Under the pieces are notes generated by a model. That model did not search any database and was not told the DNA's origin. It saw nothing but the letters and a program-made list of their open reading frames with translations. DNA of 64,000 bases. It comes from Bryopsis sp. KO-2023. Taxonomy: Eukaryota > Chlorophyta > Ulvophyceae > Bryopsidales > Bryopsidaceae. The translations under genes were made by a program, and so were the position numbers. Position 1 is the first letter of the stretch; every line of letters starts with the position of its first letter. Below, in pieces: positions 30,328 through 41,788 of the stretch. The stretch covers positions 1,926,001 through 1,990,000 of the forward strand of contig BSYQ01000007.1 of NCBI GenBank assembly GCA_030272585.1. Reading direction: 5' to 3'.

Positions 30328-31605
30328 TTACGGCTGACAGCCCCATGGCAAGACGCAGAAGTCCATCCGAGAATGGTCACGCAGTTTGGAGCTTTGCTTC
30401 TCATCTGGACAGCTGGAGTGGTTCAGGAGGATCGCAGCGCTCACCACCAACGCCTTGAGAAGCCATTTCCACACCTGCAAGAATGTGTGCAATTGAACGT
30501 TGCAACGGTTGACTCGAACCAAGCATGACCAACAAAGAGACTGGCGGGTGTTTGCCGGCTTCGTATCGAGTGAATGGTTTTGAGAACTTCTTCTCGAGAT
30601 TGAGCTCAATCTTTTGAAAAGATAATGTTCAGGGTAGTTGTGCCCCCAATGAATTTGGTTGGGGAGCTTTATGTTTTTCACTGCCAAACTCACCGGCTTT
30701 TGTCCTTCATTCCCCGAGTTGGCCGTTGCCCGTTGAGGAGACGGTAGATCACCACCAACGCGATTCTCCTCCTCACAGGGATGTTTGAACTTCGAAACAG
30801 ACTGCGCAAACAGGCCCACTTGGGTCAGCAAACAAACAAACAAACCTCGAATTACATTGTCACCAACAAGAACGATAAATTCAACAAATGAATGCGTGCA
30901 AAATTCACAAGCGATAGGGGTCTGGAATATCAAAATAGATGCCCATCCGCACACCTGTCCTCGTTGCTGGGCGTTGATTTTCAACGGAGTCTGCACATCT
31001 GTTGGTCGTGCCTTGACGCTACTCTCAGTTGCTCTGGGAGCAACAGCCATTTCCATGGTGATTTCGCTGCCGAGATACCTTTCTTTCATAACCTGTGAAG
31101 AAGAAAGGCCTCTCGATTTGGCACTGGCCCCGCACAGGAAAGAAACCTCGACGTTCACTTTCTGCTTTGTCGATATAGCGCAAGTCGTCGACGGTTCCGC
31201 ATTGGCTGGAAGCACCTCCGCCACCATTCCGACCTGGGAGTCAATGACAGCCCGCCTCTGCGCTGATCGCCTTGTCACCATAACTACAGTTTTGTCTTGC
31301 CTCACTACGAAAGTTTGGTTGGGGGCTTTGATGCATCGCCTCGCATCCAGTCGGAAATATGTCGCATTCCGTCGTCCACTCGCCCGTGTCTCGTCCACAT
31401 CTCTCCAGTGTCCTTGATCACTGGTCGTCTGCACCAAATTTCACGCACCAGGTCAAACATAGACAACCGTCGAGCTCCGCTTCCCCAACGTGATCCTGTG
31501 TGGATGGTTTACCTTGATCCAGACGCTCTGCCACCTGTTGAGCCCATTTTCAACTGGCTGGTGTTGCCCAGGGACACCTTTTCTGCTGGACTCGCTCGTC
31601 GACAT
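30328..31605 (-). CDS. Orphan 237-residue protein with hydrophobic C-terminal segment
   Basis: Three exons: 31605-31513 (31 codons from ATG), 31428-30955 (158 codons) and 30474-30328 (48 codons plus stop); all junctions are phase 0 with GT-AG sites. The N-terminus is Ser/Gln-rich (MSTSESSRKGV), the middle is basic with a repeated Val/Arg pattern (FVVRQDKTVVMVTRRSAQRR) and the last exon starts with a hydrophobic stretch (WLLKALVVSAAILL) that could be a membrane anchor. No family recognised. Intron 2 happens to be open in the same frame, so a naive search would read through it. A broken copy of the last exon and 3' flank lies at 12157-12460, which shows the locus or part of it has been duplicated; this, plus repeat-like sequence in intron 2, leaves open that it belongs to a mobile element. 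Confidence 0.55.
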
Positions 31606-32511
31606 CTTAAAGACAGTGCCTTCGGATTGCTTCGGGACGATAGTTTGGAATTGCCACGGAGACTGAGATGGTGGCTTCTGGCAGTCAACTGAGTTCTTTT
31701 AAGGAGAGTTGTATAATAAAGGAAGTCAATTTCGCAGAGGTCCAACGAGCGAAAGAGGTCGCCAGCTGGACTGTGTCAGTTGTGTTGGTTTCGAATTGGT
31801 GTCCATAAAGAATGGGAAAAAGCAGACAAAAGAACAGTGGCAATCAACCACAAGCCGAAATTGAAGAGAAATTGATCTTAAGCGGTGAACTTTGTGTGTG
31901 AACGAAGTATCTTGTCGTGTTATGGTTTGTGGGAACAGCTGGCGTGATTCTCCACTCTAAAATATTACGCATTCATTCAATAATAATATTCATAGTATTC
32001 ACCATCCAAATGTCCTTTAGCTCTCTCAATGTCTCGAATGTCTCATGTGCTTTCCCCTTCCCAGTAAGGATGCCCCACATACAAAGCAATGGACAGTGAC
32101 CAAAAGAATCAGTTCGACAGGGAAAATTGACGTTTGACGTTCAGTTCCGTGAGAGAAGGAAACTTCAAGTAAAGGGAGTTTCAATCAATCAAATGAATGA
32201 AACGTGACACAGGAACTTACAGTGTTGTTCACACTCTGGAACTCTAAACTTCTCAACTCTCTCACAAGGAATAAATCAAAAATTGCCCCAGTGAGCATTG
32301 CTGTCATCATTTTCAAGCCGCCTCTTTAATACAAGACTACCCCGTTCCACACAAGAGCACACAATCACTCCTTGGTGCCGCAGCAATAATCAAACGTTTT
32401 TGAAGTTCAATATCGATCATATTCCTTGTCTTTGTCTACCAAAGAACCAAGAGAAACAACAAATCACTTCATCTATTTCGATGTTCGACAACCAAACACA
32501 TCCTGAGTCTT
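31606..32511. other. Intergenic spacer
   Basis: About 0.9 kb between two minus-strand genes; no exon or motif supported. It must contain the promoter of the 30.3 kb gene and the 3' end signals of the 607-residue gene. Confidence 0.6.
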
Positions 32512-34335
32512 TCAAAAGAAACGGACAATCGTTTCACATGGAGTGTCCACCAAAGCAGATACAAACGCCGAAGGAAACCCATCACCTATCGTATCGTTCT
32601 CCTCTTCCTTCTTTTCTTGGTTTCCGAACGCCAAAAACTGCCAGACCCTTGACCAAAATGACACAGGTTGGTTTTCTGCATCTGATTTGCTCGTTCCGCC
32701 TCGGACGTCCGCAGAGTCAGACGTCGTTGCTTTGCTCGGTGGGCTCCCCACGGGGGCGTCATTCAATGCAAGGAGCTCCTTTTCTTTGATGGGGGCTTCA
32801 ATTGCTGTAGGTGCAAGAGATTTGTCTTTGCTTCCAATTCCACTGTTCGCATCATTCTCAACAGAACGGTTTTCTGTCTTGGGCGCCTGGCGATGATGTG
32901 GCTTGTTGCGAACTCGACACATTTTGGGAGAGTTTGAAGGGGGACGCCTTCTCCGCTCCACCCTGGAACGAAGGCTGCCTTCACAAAACCAAGATCTGAT
33001 ATTACTCTCTTGTATCTTTTCGCTTGGCTCCTTATCTCCTGATTGGGGTTCTCTTGGACAGTTCACATGCTGGGGTGGAACTTTTTCATCAAACGCTTTC
33101 TTCTTTTTGCTGCTCAAATTTCCCAAAGGTCGAAAAAGTGATGCATGCTCCTGGACCAGCCCATCGGACTGATTTCTCCTATCGATCTCTCTTTTTTCGC
33201 TACATCCTTGTTCACTTTCTCGAGGGTGGGGTCGTGCTGAACCGCCCCCTTGTCTCCAGTCATCTACCGACTTGCAGATGATTCTGTATACTGATCTTCG
33301 TTGTGTCATGACAACGGGGTCCAGTCCATCTGGTTGATCGTCCACCAAAGGGTTTTGCCTCCAAAATACTGTGGGTATCTCGAAGCTCTTGCTCCCATCA
33401 ATGTAGCATATTTCTTGCAGGGGGGCCAGCCTCGATGGCAGATCCATTCCTATCAGTGTATGTGGATGGAACACGGGCGGAGGAAAGACCTCGCAGTCGT
33501 TCTGTTCGACACAGTCGTGAGAATGGGAAGGCACGAGCTTGGGCAAGTAAGACGCATCGCTTCCATCCTTCGTTGTGCGTTGTGCGGGAGGGGGATGGGC
33601 GGCCTTAACCAAATCCCCATCAGATGACATACAGGGTGGAAGCTCGTGAAGGACATCCTGGGCTTTCGCACGCTTGAACAGCGGCGAATTCCCGAAAGTC
33701 TCTTCGACTTGCTCCGTGTATGGGTAGGGAAGCTGGCAGGGCTCAATGAATTCCTCCTCCAGAGCTCCCCATGTTACATGAGCTTCCTCTGAACAGATGG
33801 TTAAGGTGTCGTCATCCTGTATGGCGCGCCAGTCATTCCACTTGGTCCTCGCTGCAAGAATATCCCCCTGACAGGCCGCCATATCCCTCGTGCCACCGTT
33901 GACTGCCATGCTGCCACAACCTGATTTTCCTGGTTCTGCTGGAACGAATGCCTCGACCGGGGGAATATCTATCCGAGTGGTGGCTACGGTTGAGGACAGC
34001 TTTGACTTGACGACAGTTGATCCCAGATCGCTCATGGCTTTAGTGCGCTCACAAACTCCACACACGATACTGAAAATGGACCAAGCCTCCCTATCGTTTT
34101 GGACAAGCGAAGGCGCGCACGTTAGTGATGACCGGCCAGTGCGCAATACGTCCTTCCACAATTGCTTGCGCCTGGTGCGAGTGAGCTTCAGGAATGCATT
34201 CTGTGGACCAATCCACACAGATGATGAGAACGAATGGCTGGCATCATAGACCCAGGCGGAAAGAGAAGCACCCACAAGGCTGCACAAAACTGTGCAGTTG
34301 TGGGGAGCTACATGTGTTGGCTTTCCTCTTATCAT
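32512..34335 (-). CDS. Orphan 607-residue protein, intronless
   Basis: One uninterrupted frame from ATG at 34335 to TGA at 32512. The first 110 residues are mixed hydrophobic and basic with cysteines (SIVCGVCERTKAMSDLG). The middle is acidic and proline-containing (ALEEEFIEPCQLPYPYTEQVEE). The C-terminal third is hydrophilic, Lys/Ser/Pro-rich and probably disordered, ending in a small aromatic segment (SFWSRVWQFLAFG). No domain recognised. The length of the frame and the lack of homopolymer-type residues argue that it is real. The lack of introns is unusual beside its neighbours. The start could be a later Met (for example at the MSDLG motif, residue about 98). Confidence 0.65.
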   Translation of the reverse strand: MIRGKPTHVAPHNCTVLCSLVGASLSAWVYDASHSFSSSVWIGPQNAFLKLTRTRRKQLWKDVLRTGRSSLTCAPSLVQNDREAWSIFSIVCGVCERTKAMSDLGSTVVKSKLSSTVATTRIDIPPVEAFVPAEPGKSGCGSMAVNGGTRDMAACQGDILAARTKWNDWRAIQDDDTLTICSEEAHVTWGALEEEFIEPCQLPYPYTEQVEETFGNSPLFKRAKAQDVLHELPPCMSSDGDLVKAAHPPPAQRTTKDGSDASYLPKLVPSHSHDCVEQNDCEVFPPPVFHPHTLIGMDLPSRLAPLQEICYIDGSKSFEIPTVFWRQNPLVDDQPDGLDPVVMTQRRSVYRIICKSVDDWRQGGGSARPHPRESEQGCSEKREIDRRNQSDGLVQEHASLFRPLGNLSSKKKKAFDEKVPPQHVNCPREPQSGDKEPSEKIQESNIRSWFCEGSLRSRVERRRRPPSNSPKMCRVRNKPHHRQAPKTENRSVENDANSGIGSKDKSLAPTAIEAPIKEKELLALNDAPVGSPPSKATTSDSADVRGGTSKSDAENQPVSFWSRVWQFLAFGNQEKKEEENDTIGDGFPSAFVSALVDTPCETIVRFF

Positions 34336-35622
34336 GGGGATGCGTTTGCAGGAGCTTAAAAAGAAATTTTTTCGAGTTGATTTTAATTTTCTGTGGTTTA
34401 TGAGCTCAGAAGCGGATGTGGTTTTGGTTGGCGGTTGATTTCTCTGGCATTATTTAGGGGTGATGGCCTCTTCTTGCTCTAATGTAATTGTTTTCTCTAC
34501 AAACATAAATTGTTTGTTTGTTTTCTCTGCGATTTGTTCCCTTGTTGTCTTCGCGTGTAATTATGTTATGTTATTTGTTCCCTTGTTGCGTCATATCTAT
34601 TGTGGAATTATGAGAGGATGGATATTGTGTGTATGTGCATACGTATTATCAAGTCACCAACGATCACCCTTACACAAGATGATGTTTGTGTGGGGTGGGT
34701 TCCTGTCACAGTTCAGATTCCATTCCCCCCACCCCACCAGATTCTCTTCGTCCTTTGTCATGGAGCCAAAAGTATGACGAGAGTGCCCCATGAGGCGGCC
34801 GTCAAATCATGTTCATATTTTTTGTTGCATTGTGGAGGAAGGTGGGTTCAACATCGATCTTTCCCCGCAGAGGCCGACGAGCGCTGTTTTGACCTGGAAC
34901 GACGCCTTATTTTTGAATCCTGTTTCTGCTTTTCAGACGGTGAAACAAAAGGTTGGTCGCCATCGTCGTTGTATGGAAACACGACCGGGAAAAACGATCG
35001 AGTGCAATTCTTGCGATATCGCGGGTTGGTGGTTGGTCGGCGAAACGGACAGAAAAATTCAAGAGAATTACAGGAGAAACACACAAAATCGAGAGGAAAA
35101 GGGAAATCTGTTTGGAGGGATTAGGTGGCTTGAGAAGAGGAACACAGACAAAATAAACGTCTGTTCGCTCGGGGCGGCTTGTCCATGTGCAAGGGAGACA
35201 GTCGCAATCTAGCAATTTGGGTTCTGGTTGGAGTGGTTGCCCTGCGGATTAGCCCTGGAGGTAAGCTCCATGACGCCGCCGATATTCCTGCGGAATATCA
35301 CACGCACCACGCATTCGCGCGAACCCTCGTCGGAGCCGTTTCGGAGGGTGTTGTGCTTTGAGACGCAGTTTAGCTTCCTGTTGGTTTCACCTTCGCGCGT
35401 TCGTTCGTTCGAAACCTCAAGAGAAAAAGAAAAAAAGAAAAAAAAGGCTGTGTTGCGGTGCAGAATCACGATCCCAACCGAAAAACTCTTCATTCACGAA
35501 GGACGATCCGAATCAGGTGCGCCACGAAAGCCCATCGAAAATGCAGAACAAAAAGTCGTTCATGCCAGGCCAGGGCTACGAACGCCTCAAGTCTTCTCCC
35601 TTTGTTTTTTTCCCCGTGAAAT
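34336..35622. promoter_or_regulatory. Divergent intergenic region (607-residue gene / ankyrin gene)
   Basis: About 1.3 kb between two genes that diverge from it, so it must contain both promoters. The right part (35.2-35.6 kb) has open stretches on the plus strand but they are in a different frame from the ankyrin gene and end in Lys runs. No TATA box or other core element stands out. Confidence 0.5.
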
Positions 35623-38600
35623 ATGGCGAACGCAGCAACTCAAAGATATGAATATCGAGGCGGTATTAAACCCGAGTTTGAAAACAATTCCTGGAAAATT
35701 GCGCAGGGGGCTGAACCGCATGATTTCGTTTCGTTCCTTGGGGATTCAACTTTCTCGAACACGCCGCTTGTTATCGCGGCAAGGGATGGGGACCTTGAGA
35801 AAGTCAAGCAGCTTATCGCTGAGGGGGCGGATCTTGAGTTGCACGTCAAAAATGTCACTGCCCTATGGATAGCATCCGCCCTGGGCAGGCTGCCGGTGGT
35901 GACCGAGCTGCTGAGTGCTGGTGCTGAAGTGGATAGCACTGGCCCAGATTCGCTTACTCCATTGTTGGCAGCGGCTGAGGCGGGATATGAAGGTGTCATT
36001 GTTGAGCTCCTCAATCACGGAGCCAACATTGAGGTGGGGGGCAATATGACACTCGGTGGCGTTATTGCTCCATTGTGCTTGATCAATTGCTGCTATTTTT
36101 TTGCAGTGCGATGTACATATTCTCAAGAGAAAAAGAAAAAAATTACACACACTCACAGCTGTGTGGATTTGCATGGATTTCTGAGTCTGTCGCACCATCA
36201 CCATATTGGATCGAATTGGTGTTCAGGGGGCGTAACCCAAAATTCTGAGCTGAACCCGGATTGAAAACTGGCAAGAATTTGGGCTTGGTTGTTTAGGACT
36301 GAGTTGGATAACGACTGAAAACAAAATTTCACTTTTGGATATCGATGCGATTTTCTTTCAAAGAATATGTGTGAAGTTGTTTGTTTGATCCAAATTTCTA
36401 GGCCGTTAATTCACAAGGTAGCACTCCCTTGCTTTTGGCGATAATCGGAGCTCACCCCAGAGCTGCAAAAGTGCTCATACAGGCTGGTTCCGACGTCAAT
36501 GCCATGACAGACTCAGGGATCACATCTCTGTTCGCTGCTGCTTTTTCTGGCGACTTGTACTTGGTCAAAGTGCTACGAGAGGCAGGAGCTGACCTCCACA
36601 TCCCGGATTCATCGGTGCGTAAATCGTAACCGGACTGGGCTCCAGCATTTACCCTTTTCAGTCCTCGATATTAATATCCCCCCCTTAAAAAAAAAAAACA
36701 AAGCAAAAACAAAGCAAAAAAAAGCAAAAAAAAAAAAAACCTTCTTTTCCATCATGGAAAAATTCTCTCGGGGTTAAGAAACTGAAAGAAAGCATCGATG
36801 TATGGCAAAAATGTGTGGTGGATCCGTCCAAAAATACGTTTACAGCAAGAATTTGCCCCGAATTTTTTTGGCGGGTGGGACAGGGTGCCACCCCTCTCTT
36901 TGTAGCAGCCCAGCAGGGGCATCGACTCGTTGTGCATGATTTGCTGCAAGCCGGGGCCAGGGTGAACAAAAATCGGGAAGATGGGGCGACCCCGTTGCAT
37001 GCAGCCGCTGCAGGCTGCCATCGAGGGGTGGTCGAGCTGCTGCTCCACAAAGATGCAAACCCCTTGATATTTGACAAATATGGCCGGATCCCTGCAGACC
37101 TCGTCAATAAACAGAGGTGCTGACTCAATTCTGTACATCATCAAAATCCATTCTCACTGTTGCTGCTTCTGCTGCCCTGGACTTTTATCGGATGCTGTTC
37201 AAATTTATTTTTTCCAGGTGTCTTTTATGTAAAAACACGCCGATTTCAATTGCGTGGTTTGACTTACACAAGGTGTGAGGATCGACGCACTCTGTATGAA
37301 ATCGAAGCGATTCTGCGGCCCCTTTTTCATGCAGCCAGGGAGGGGGATGCTTGGGTGGTGTCGAGGCTGATCGACAACGGGGCCGATGTTAATTCTCGAC
37401 TAAAGAGCAACAGCATGACCCCTTTGCACATCGCCGCCGCCCATGGCAGACTGACCATGGTCAAAATTCTGATCGATTCAGGGGCGGACCGATCGGCTGT
37501 AGATTCATCAAACAACAAACCTATTGACGTGAGTCTTTTTTTTGTAGGGTGGAGGATGATTTTTTATTGTATTTAATTATTATAATTGTGGAATCATCCT
37601 TGGTGGAATTATGGTGTTGAACTGACCGTGTTTGTGTGTGTGTTTGGGGAAATGGTTTTTGCAGGTGATCGGAATAGAACGAGCCCCTGAACCAGAGGAG
37701 GCGGATAAAATTTTGACGTTGCTTCATTTGGGGTACCTGCTACCTCCTGATCCACCCTCCAATGCTGTGGTAGTGGTCCCAAAAGAGGTAAATTTTTGTT
37801 GATAGAATATCTTTTTCTAAACTGTCGCTTCAAGAACAAGAAATTCGGGGGAGGAGGGGGGGCACATGTTGGTTTGTGAGTGGGTTTTGAAGTCAATAGA
37901 TAAGTCGACATTGGCATCGCTTTTGATGGGGGTTTATTTTGTCTGTGTGTGTGTTTTCTTTCCAGCAACCGAGACGTCGTGAAATATCGGACCCAGTGTA
38001 TCCACAGGGAAATACCAACAGCATGTCCCCCATGACTTTGATGGTGGTGATACTGATCTCCTTCGTTTTGGGATGCATTTTGATTTTTGGGCTCACCTGC
38101 GTCGGATATTACTACTATTTCCCTCGTGGAGTTGAATGTGTTGTACCCGAAAACCAACAGCGATGTTATAGGAATCAAAGTGGGTCAAGCCGACAGGTGG
38201 GGAAAAGGATGGTGGTTTTACTCAAGATATAAACATCGATCGATTTGGGGTTTTTTTTGGTGGAGCAAATCGCTGTCCATTGCCATTAGGGCTCATTTTT
38301 TGCTTCGAGTGGTCAGCAGTCGCACTGGAAAGATCACTAATTGCTGAACTCAAGAAGCTGTTGGTCTGACACATGGGCACACCTGCAAAAAACCCGTTTG
38401 CAACTGCAAAGTTCTCGATTACTTTTCTTTGTAGTTGCAATAAAAAGTCATTTATCAATTCCCACGCTTTCAGCCCCCCCCCCCGGGCCTAAACTACGAT
38501 GTAAATTAGAACTGGTTTTTCCCCCTGGGGAAGGTTATTGACCGTCTTTTTGATCGTCATTTTATAGGGCAGCAGTGCTCGGTGTCGAAGGAGTGGATCC

Positions 38601-39296
38601 GAAGCGTACTTGAATCCGTTTGCTAAAAAATTGGACCCTTTCTCGGGGACTCCCTCGAGTCGACATTCCAACAAACCCAACCGAACGACAAGTCGAGGAA
38701 GTGAAAGCTCCAGGTGCTCCACGACCCGACCGCCATCATGCGATGCTCCAGTGGTGCTGGAAGAAGTAATTCTGGAAGAGGACTCAGGTTCGTTTTGCAA
38801 CCTCCCGGTCTGACTTTGGAGGAAAACTTTAGGGTTTTTTTTTTAATTTCCGTGCAGGCATTTTTTTTTCCGGAAACGAAAATCGAAAACCAGGGTACAG
38901 ACATTTTTTTTCTCCAGAAACGAGAATCGAAAAAACCAAGAAAGGGAAGTGTTTTGATGCTATCTGTCGCATCATTGATTAATTACCTAATTATCATAAC
39001 TGATTATTTCTATTATTAGAATAAAAATGCAAGAAACTGTGAGCCGACTATTTTGAAAGGTTTTGTCCTCTTTTTGTGGATTAATCAATGAAATGTACTA
39101 TAATGGAACATTTCACTGGATGAGGGTTTTTTTTTTGGGGGGGGGGGGGAATGAAAGTGAAGGATGGACTGCTTATGCATTAATTTCTATGAATTGGTTT
39201 TCAGGTTCCCACCAAAGACGAAATTCAGAAATCCCTAGGGCGGTGTCCAACGAGTTGTTGGAGTGCGCGATTGATGGATGCGTCGAGGAAGTATGA
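35623..39296 (+). CDS. Membrane-anchored ankyrin-repeat protein (nine ANK repeats, one TM helix)
   Basis: Eight exons: 35623-36033, 36402-36614, 36884-37116, 37273-37528, 37665-37787, 37966-38196, 38568-38787, 39205-39296; 592 residues with all phases matching. About residues 46-390 are nine ankyrin repeats (for example NTPLVIAARDGDLEKVKQLI, GATPLHAAAAGCHRGVVELL, MTPLHIAAAHGRLTMVKILI), a protein-binding solenoid. A linker rich in Pro and Val follows, then a transmembrane helix at about 435-461 (MTLMVVILISFVLGCILIFG) ending in aromatic residues, and a Ser/Arg-rich tail of about 130 residues. There is no signal peptide; the repeats are probably cytosolic, with the anchor inserted late. ANK plus C-terminal TM resembles plant ACD6/ITN1-like proteins in outline, but those have several TM helices. 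The acceptor of exon 4 has a weak pyrimidine tract and is the least certain join. Confidence 0.85.
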
Positions 39297-41788
39297 TTTA
39301 GCAGTTTATTTTCTCTGAAGATAATTTTCTTGAATTTTCTTGGTTTGGATAGTACGTGAGGAGACCTTTGATTCTTTTTTTCTTTTTTTTTTAGTTTGCG
39401 TGTGTGTGTGGGTTGGGGTGGGGAGGGGGGGTTCAATTTAAAGAATGGAGCAGGAAAAAAGCAAAAAGGCCCAAGAAAGCCAACGAGTTTGGTTGCAAAG
39501 TTTGTGTTATTTTCTCAAGGTGTTCTCAAGGTGTTCTGTTGGGTCGATTAGGATGCGTTTTTTTTTTAATTTCACAAACCTCTTTTGTCTTTTCTTTTTT
39601 TTTTTCCTGATACCAGGGGAAGTGCGCTATGTCATGGGGGAAATGCATGTATTCAATTTGTTGGTTTTCTTGGGGGTTTTTTTTTGTGTGGAAAATACCT
39701 GCAGGCTTGCCCCCCCCCCTTTTTTTTTGCGGAAACAATACTCCCCACAGATCGTTTTCTTTTCTGTTTTTTGGGCGTGTTTTTTTTTGCGACTATTGCA
39801 GTCCTCTGTTTAAAAAAGGGAAAAAAAACACAAAAAAGAAAAGAAAGAAAAAGAGATAAATTTTGGGGGAGGTGGGGAAATGTTGTTTTGCTTCTATGAC
39901 TAAGCCCCCTGTGCGATAATCGAGGCATAAGAAAAAAAAAGGAGGAAAAAAAGACGACCCTTGCTTTTTTTGGAGATCTTTTTCGTGTCGACCACTGCGT
40001 TAAAATGGAATGCAGTGGAGGAATAATCTACTCGCTTATTATTATTGGCTTTTTTTTTCCCAACCGAAGGGAGGGAAAACTTGGTTCAAAGACATGCAGA
40101 AAAAGAAAGGGAGGGGATAGGTTTAGGAAAGAATATTTTCCAGATGAACTCATCTGGAAAGCAAAAGCAAAACAAAATTTTGCAGAGTTTCCGTGTGGAT
40201 TAATTAAAGTGGAAGAAAAAAGGGAAAAAAAAGGGGGGGGGGGGGGGTTCAGAAAAAAGTATCAAACAATTTGGGGTGGAAAAGTAACGAAGAAATTGGA
40301 GGGATTTGAAGCAACATAAGACAGGGGGGGCTATGAAGAATCGTGTAGGTTCATGGGCAATCTGGGTTTTGATGCTGTCAAAATTGGGAAGGGGTTGCTG
40401 GGTTTAAATTGAGATTTTTGTTTCACTGAATTTTCAAGGAGGAAGAAAGAAAATTACCCCGGGAAGAAAAGAAAAGAAAAAGTTGTTTAAAAAACAAAAA
40501 CAAAAAAAAGCACTAGATGGATATCTGGAAAATTCAGAAGAAAAAAACGATGATATTTGGTTTAAGAAGAATGTAATGGTTTGGTAATGCGGTTGCTGGG
40601 ATACATATATATATATATATCTTGAAAAAAAAAAAGACAAAAGCCAAGATGAAGGTGTGGAAAAGAAAGATAAGGAAGGAGCGAAAAATTAGGGCTTGCA
40701 TGAAAGCGCTATAATTAGGGGTGGCAAATAAAACGAGCGAAACGAAACAAATATTTTTAGGGGTTAGGGATTTCGGACAATAGAGCGATACAGTGATTTA
40801 GCCATGGCGATATGAATATCTTGCCGAAAACTTTCTAAATATTACTAATTGCTGGGGTTGGCGTTTTCGTTTGCCCACCCCAGCTCTTTTTACTGCTTTT
40901 TTGAATCGTTTTTTTTTTTTTTTCCCTTTCATTATTTTTGATTTTGGGGAACTATCATATACATTTATATTGTGGTTTGTATGGAGTGGGGTGGATTGAG
41001 AATCCCTGTAATTGGGAATTATACTTGGGAGTATTGGTGAAGGTGATGCTGTACATTATTTTTGTATCGGTCCATTTTCTGTGAATGGATGAACTCTGTG
41101 TGATTGTGAGCAGACTGAATTTTTTTTTTTCCGAGCCAAGCAACAGAACAAAAAAACATACTGAGAAAAAGAGAAACTGATCGATCAAAGCACTCATCGT
41201 TCGTTATCTGGGTCGAAAGCAGTGTAATTTTTTAAAGAAAAAATTCACTGAACCAAAAGTGGACCTAAAAAAAATTGACTTTTTCATCTTCTTGTGGCCC
41301 CAACTTATCTCACAAAAAATCGTTTTGGCCATTTTGTGGCCCCCCAAATTGCTAGGACAATTTGTTTGGGTATCACAATGGGCCAAAAAAAAGATGCACT
41401 GATAGAATGTCTGCACACGAATTTCAATGCATGATCTCTGTTCAGCTCAGGAGCAACTGAGCCAAAGAATTGGCAATGAGTCGATGCCAAGAGAACGACA
41501 GATCCACTGGGTGGGCGTGAAGGCCAAAGCAGCGCTGTGTTGAAAAAACGTTAAGATGCGTAGCACTTTCCGCGAAGTCGCCAGTAGCAACTGCAGAGCA
41601 GCTTGTGACTTGATAAATTGACAGAAACAACCAAAACCAGATAAACTTTTACCCAAAGTGTCTTTGGCTGCCGTCCCATTGAGATCGATCGCATGCGCAT
41701 GCGAGTTAGTGAAGCGTGCAGCTCCACCCAAACCAGGTCGCTCAGACGCCCCCGCTGCACCCCTGCCACAGGTGTGCCACGGCGAACC
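39297..41788. other. 2.5 kb low-complexity region downstream of the ankyrin gene
   Basis: No exon supported. The plus strand is rich in G and poor in C with poly-T and poly-G runs (15 G at 40233-40247) and a (TA)n tract at about 40606-40620. The last 400 bp before the next gene are of balanced composition and should hold its promoter. Confidence 0.65.

Noticed and set aside
30328-31437. 369-codon single ORF at the 30.3 kb locus
   Set aside because: It reads through an intron (30954-30475) that happens to be open; the duplicated copy at 12157 starts its similarity close to the intron acceptor, which supports the spliced model.
35228-35872. 214-codon ORF overlapping the start of the ankyrin gene
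   Set aside because: It is in another frame from the ankyrin repeats, contains a Lys run and stops within exon 1.
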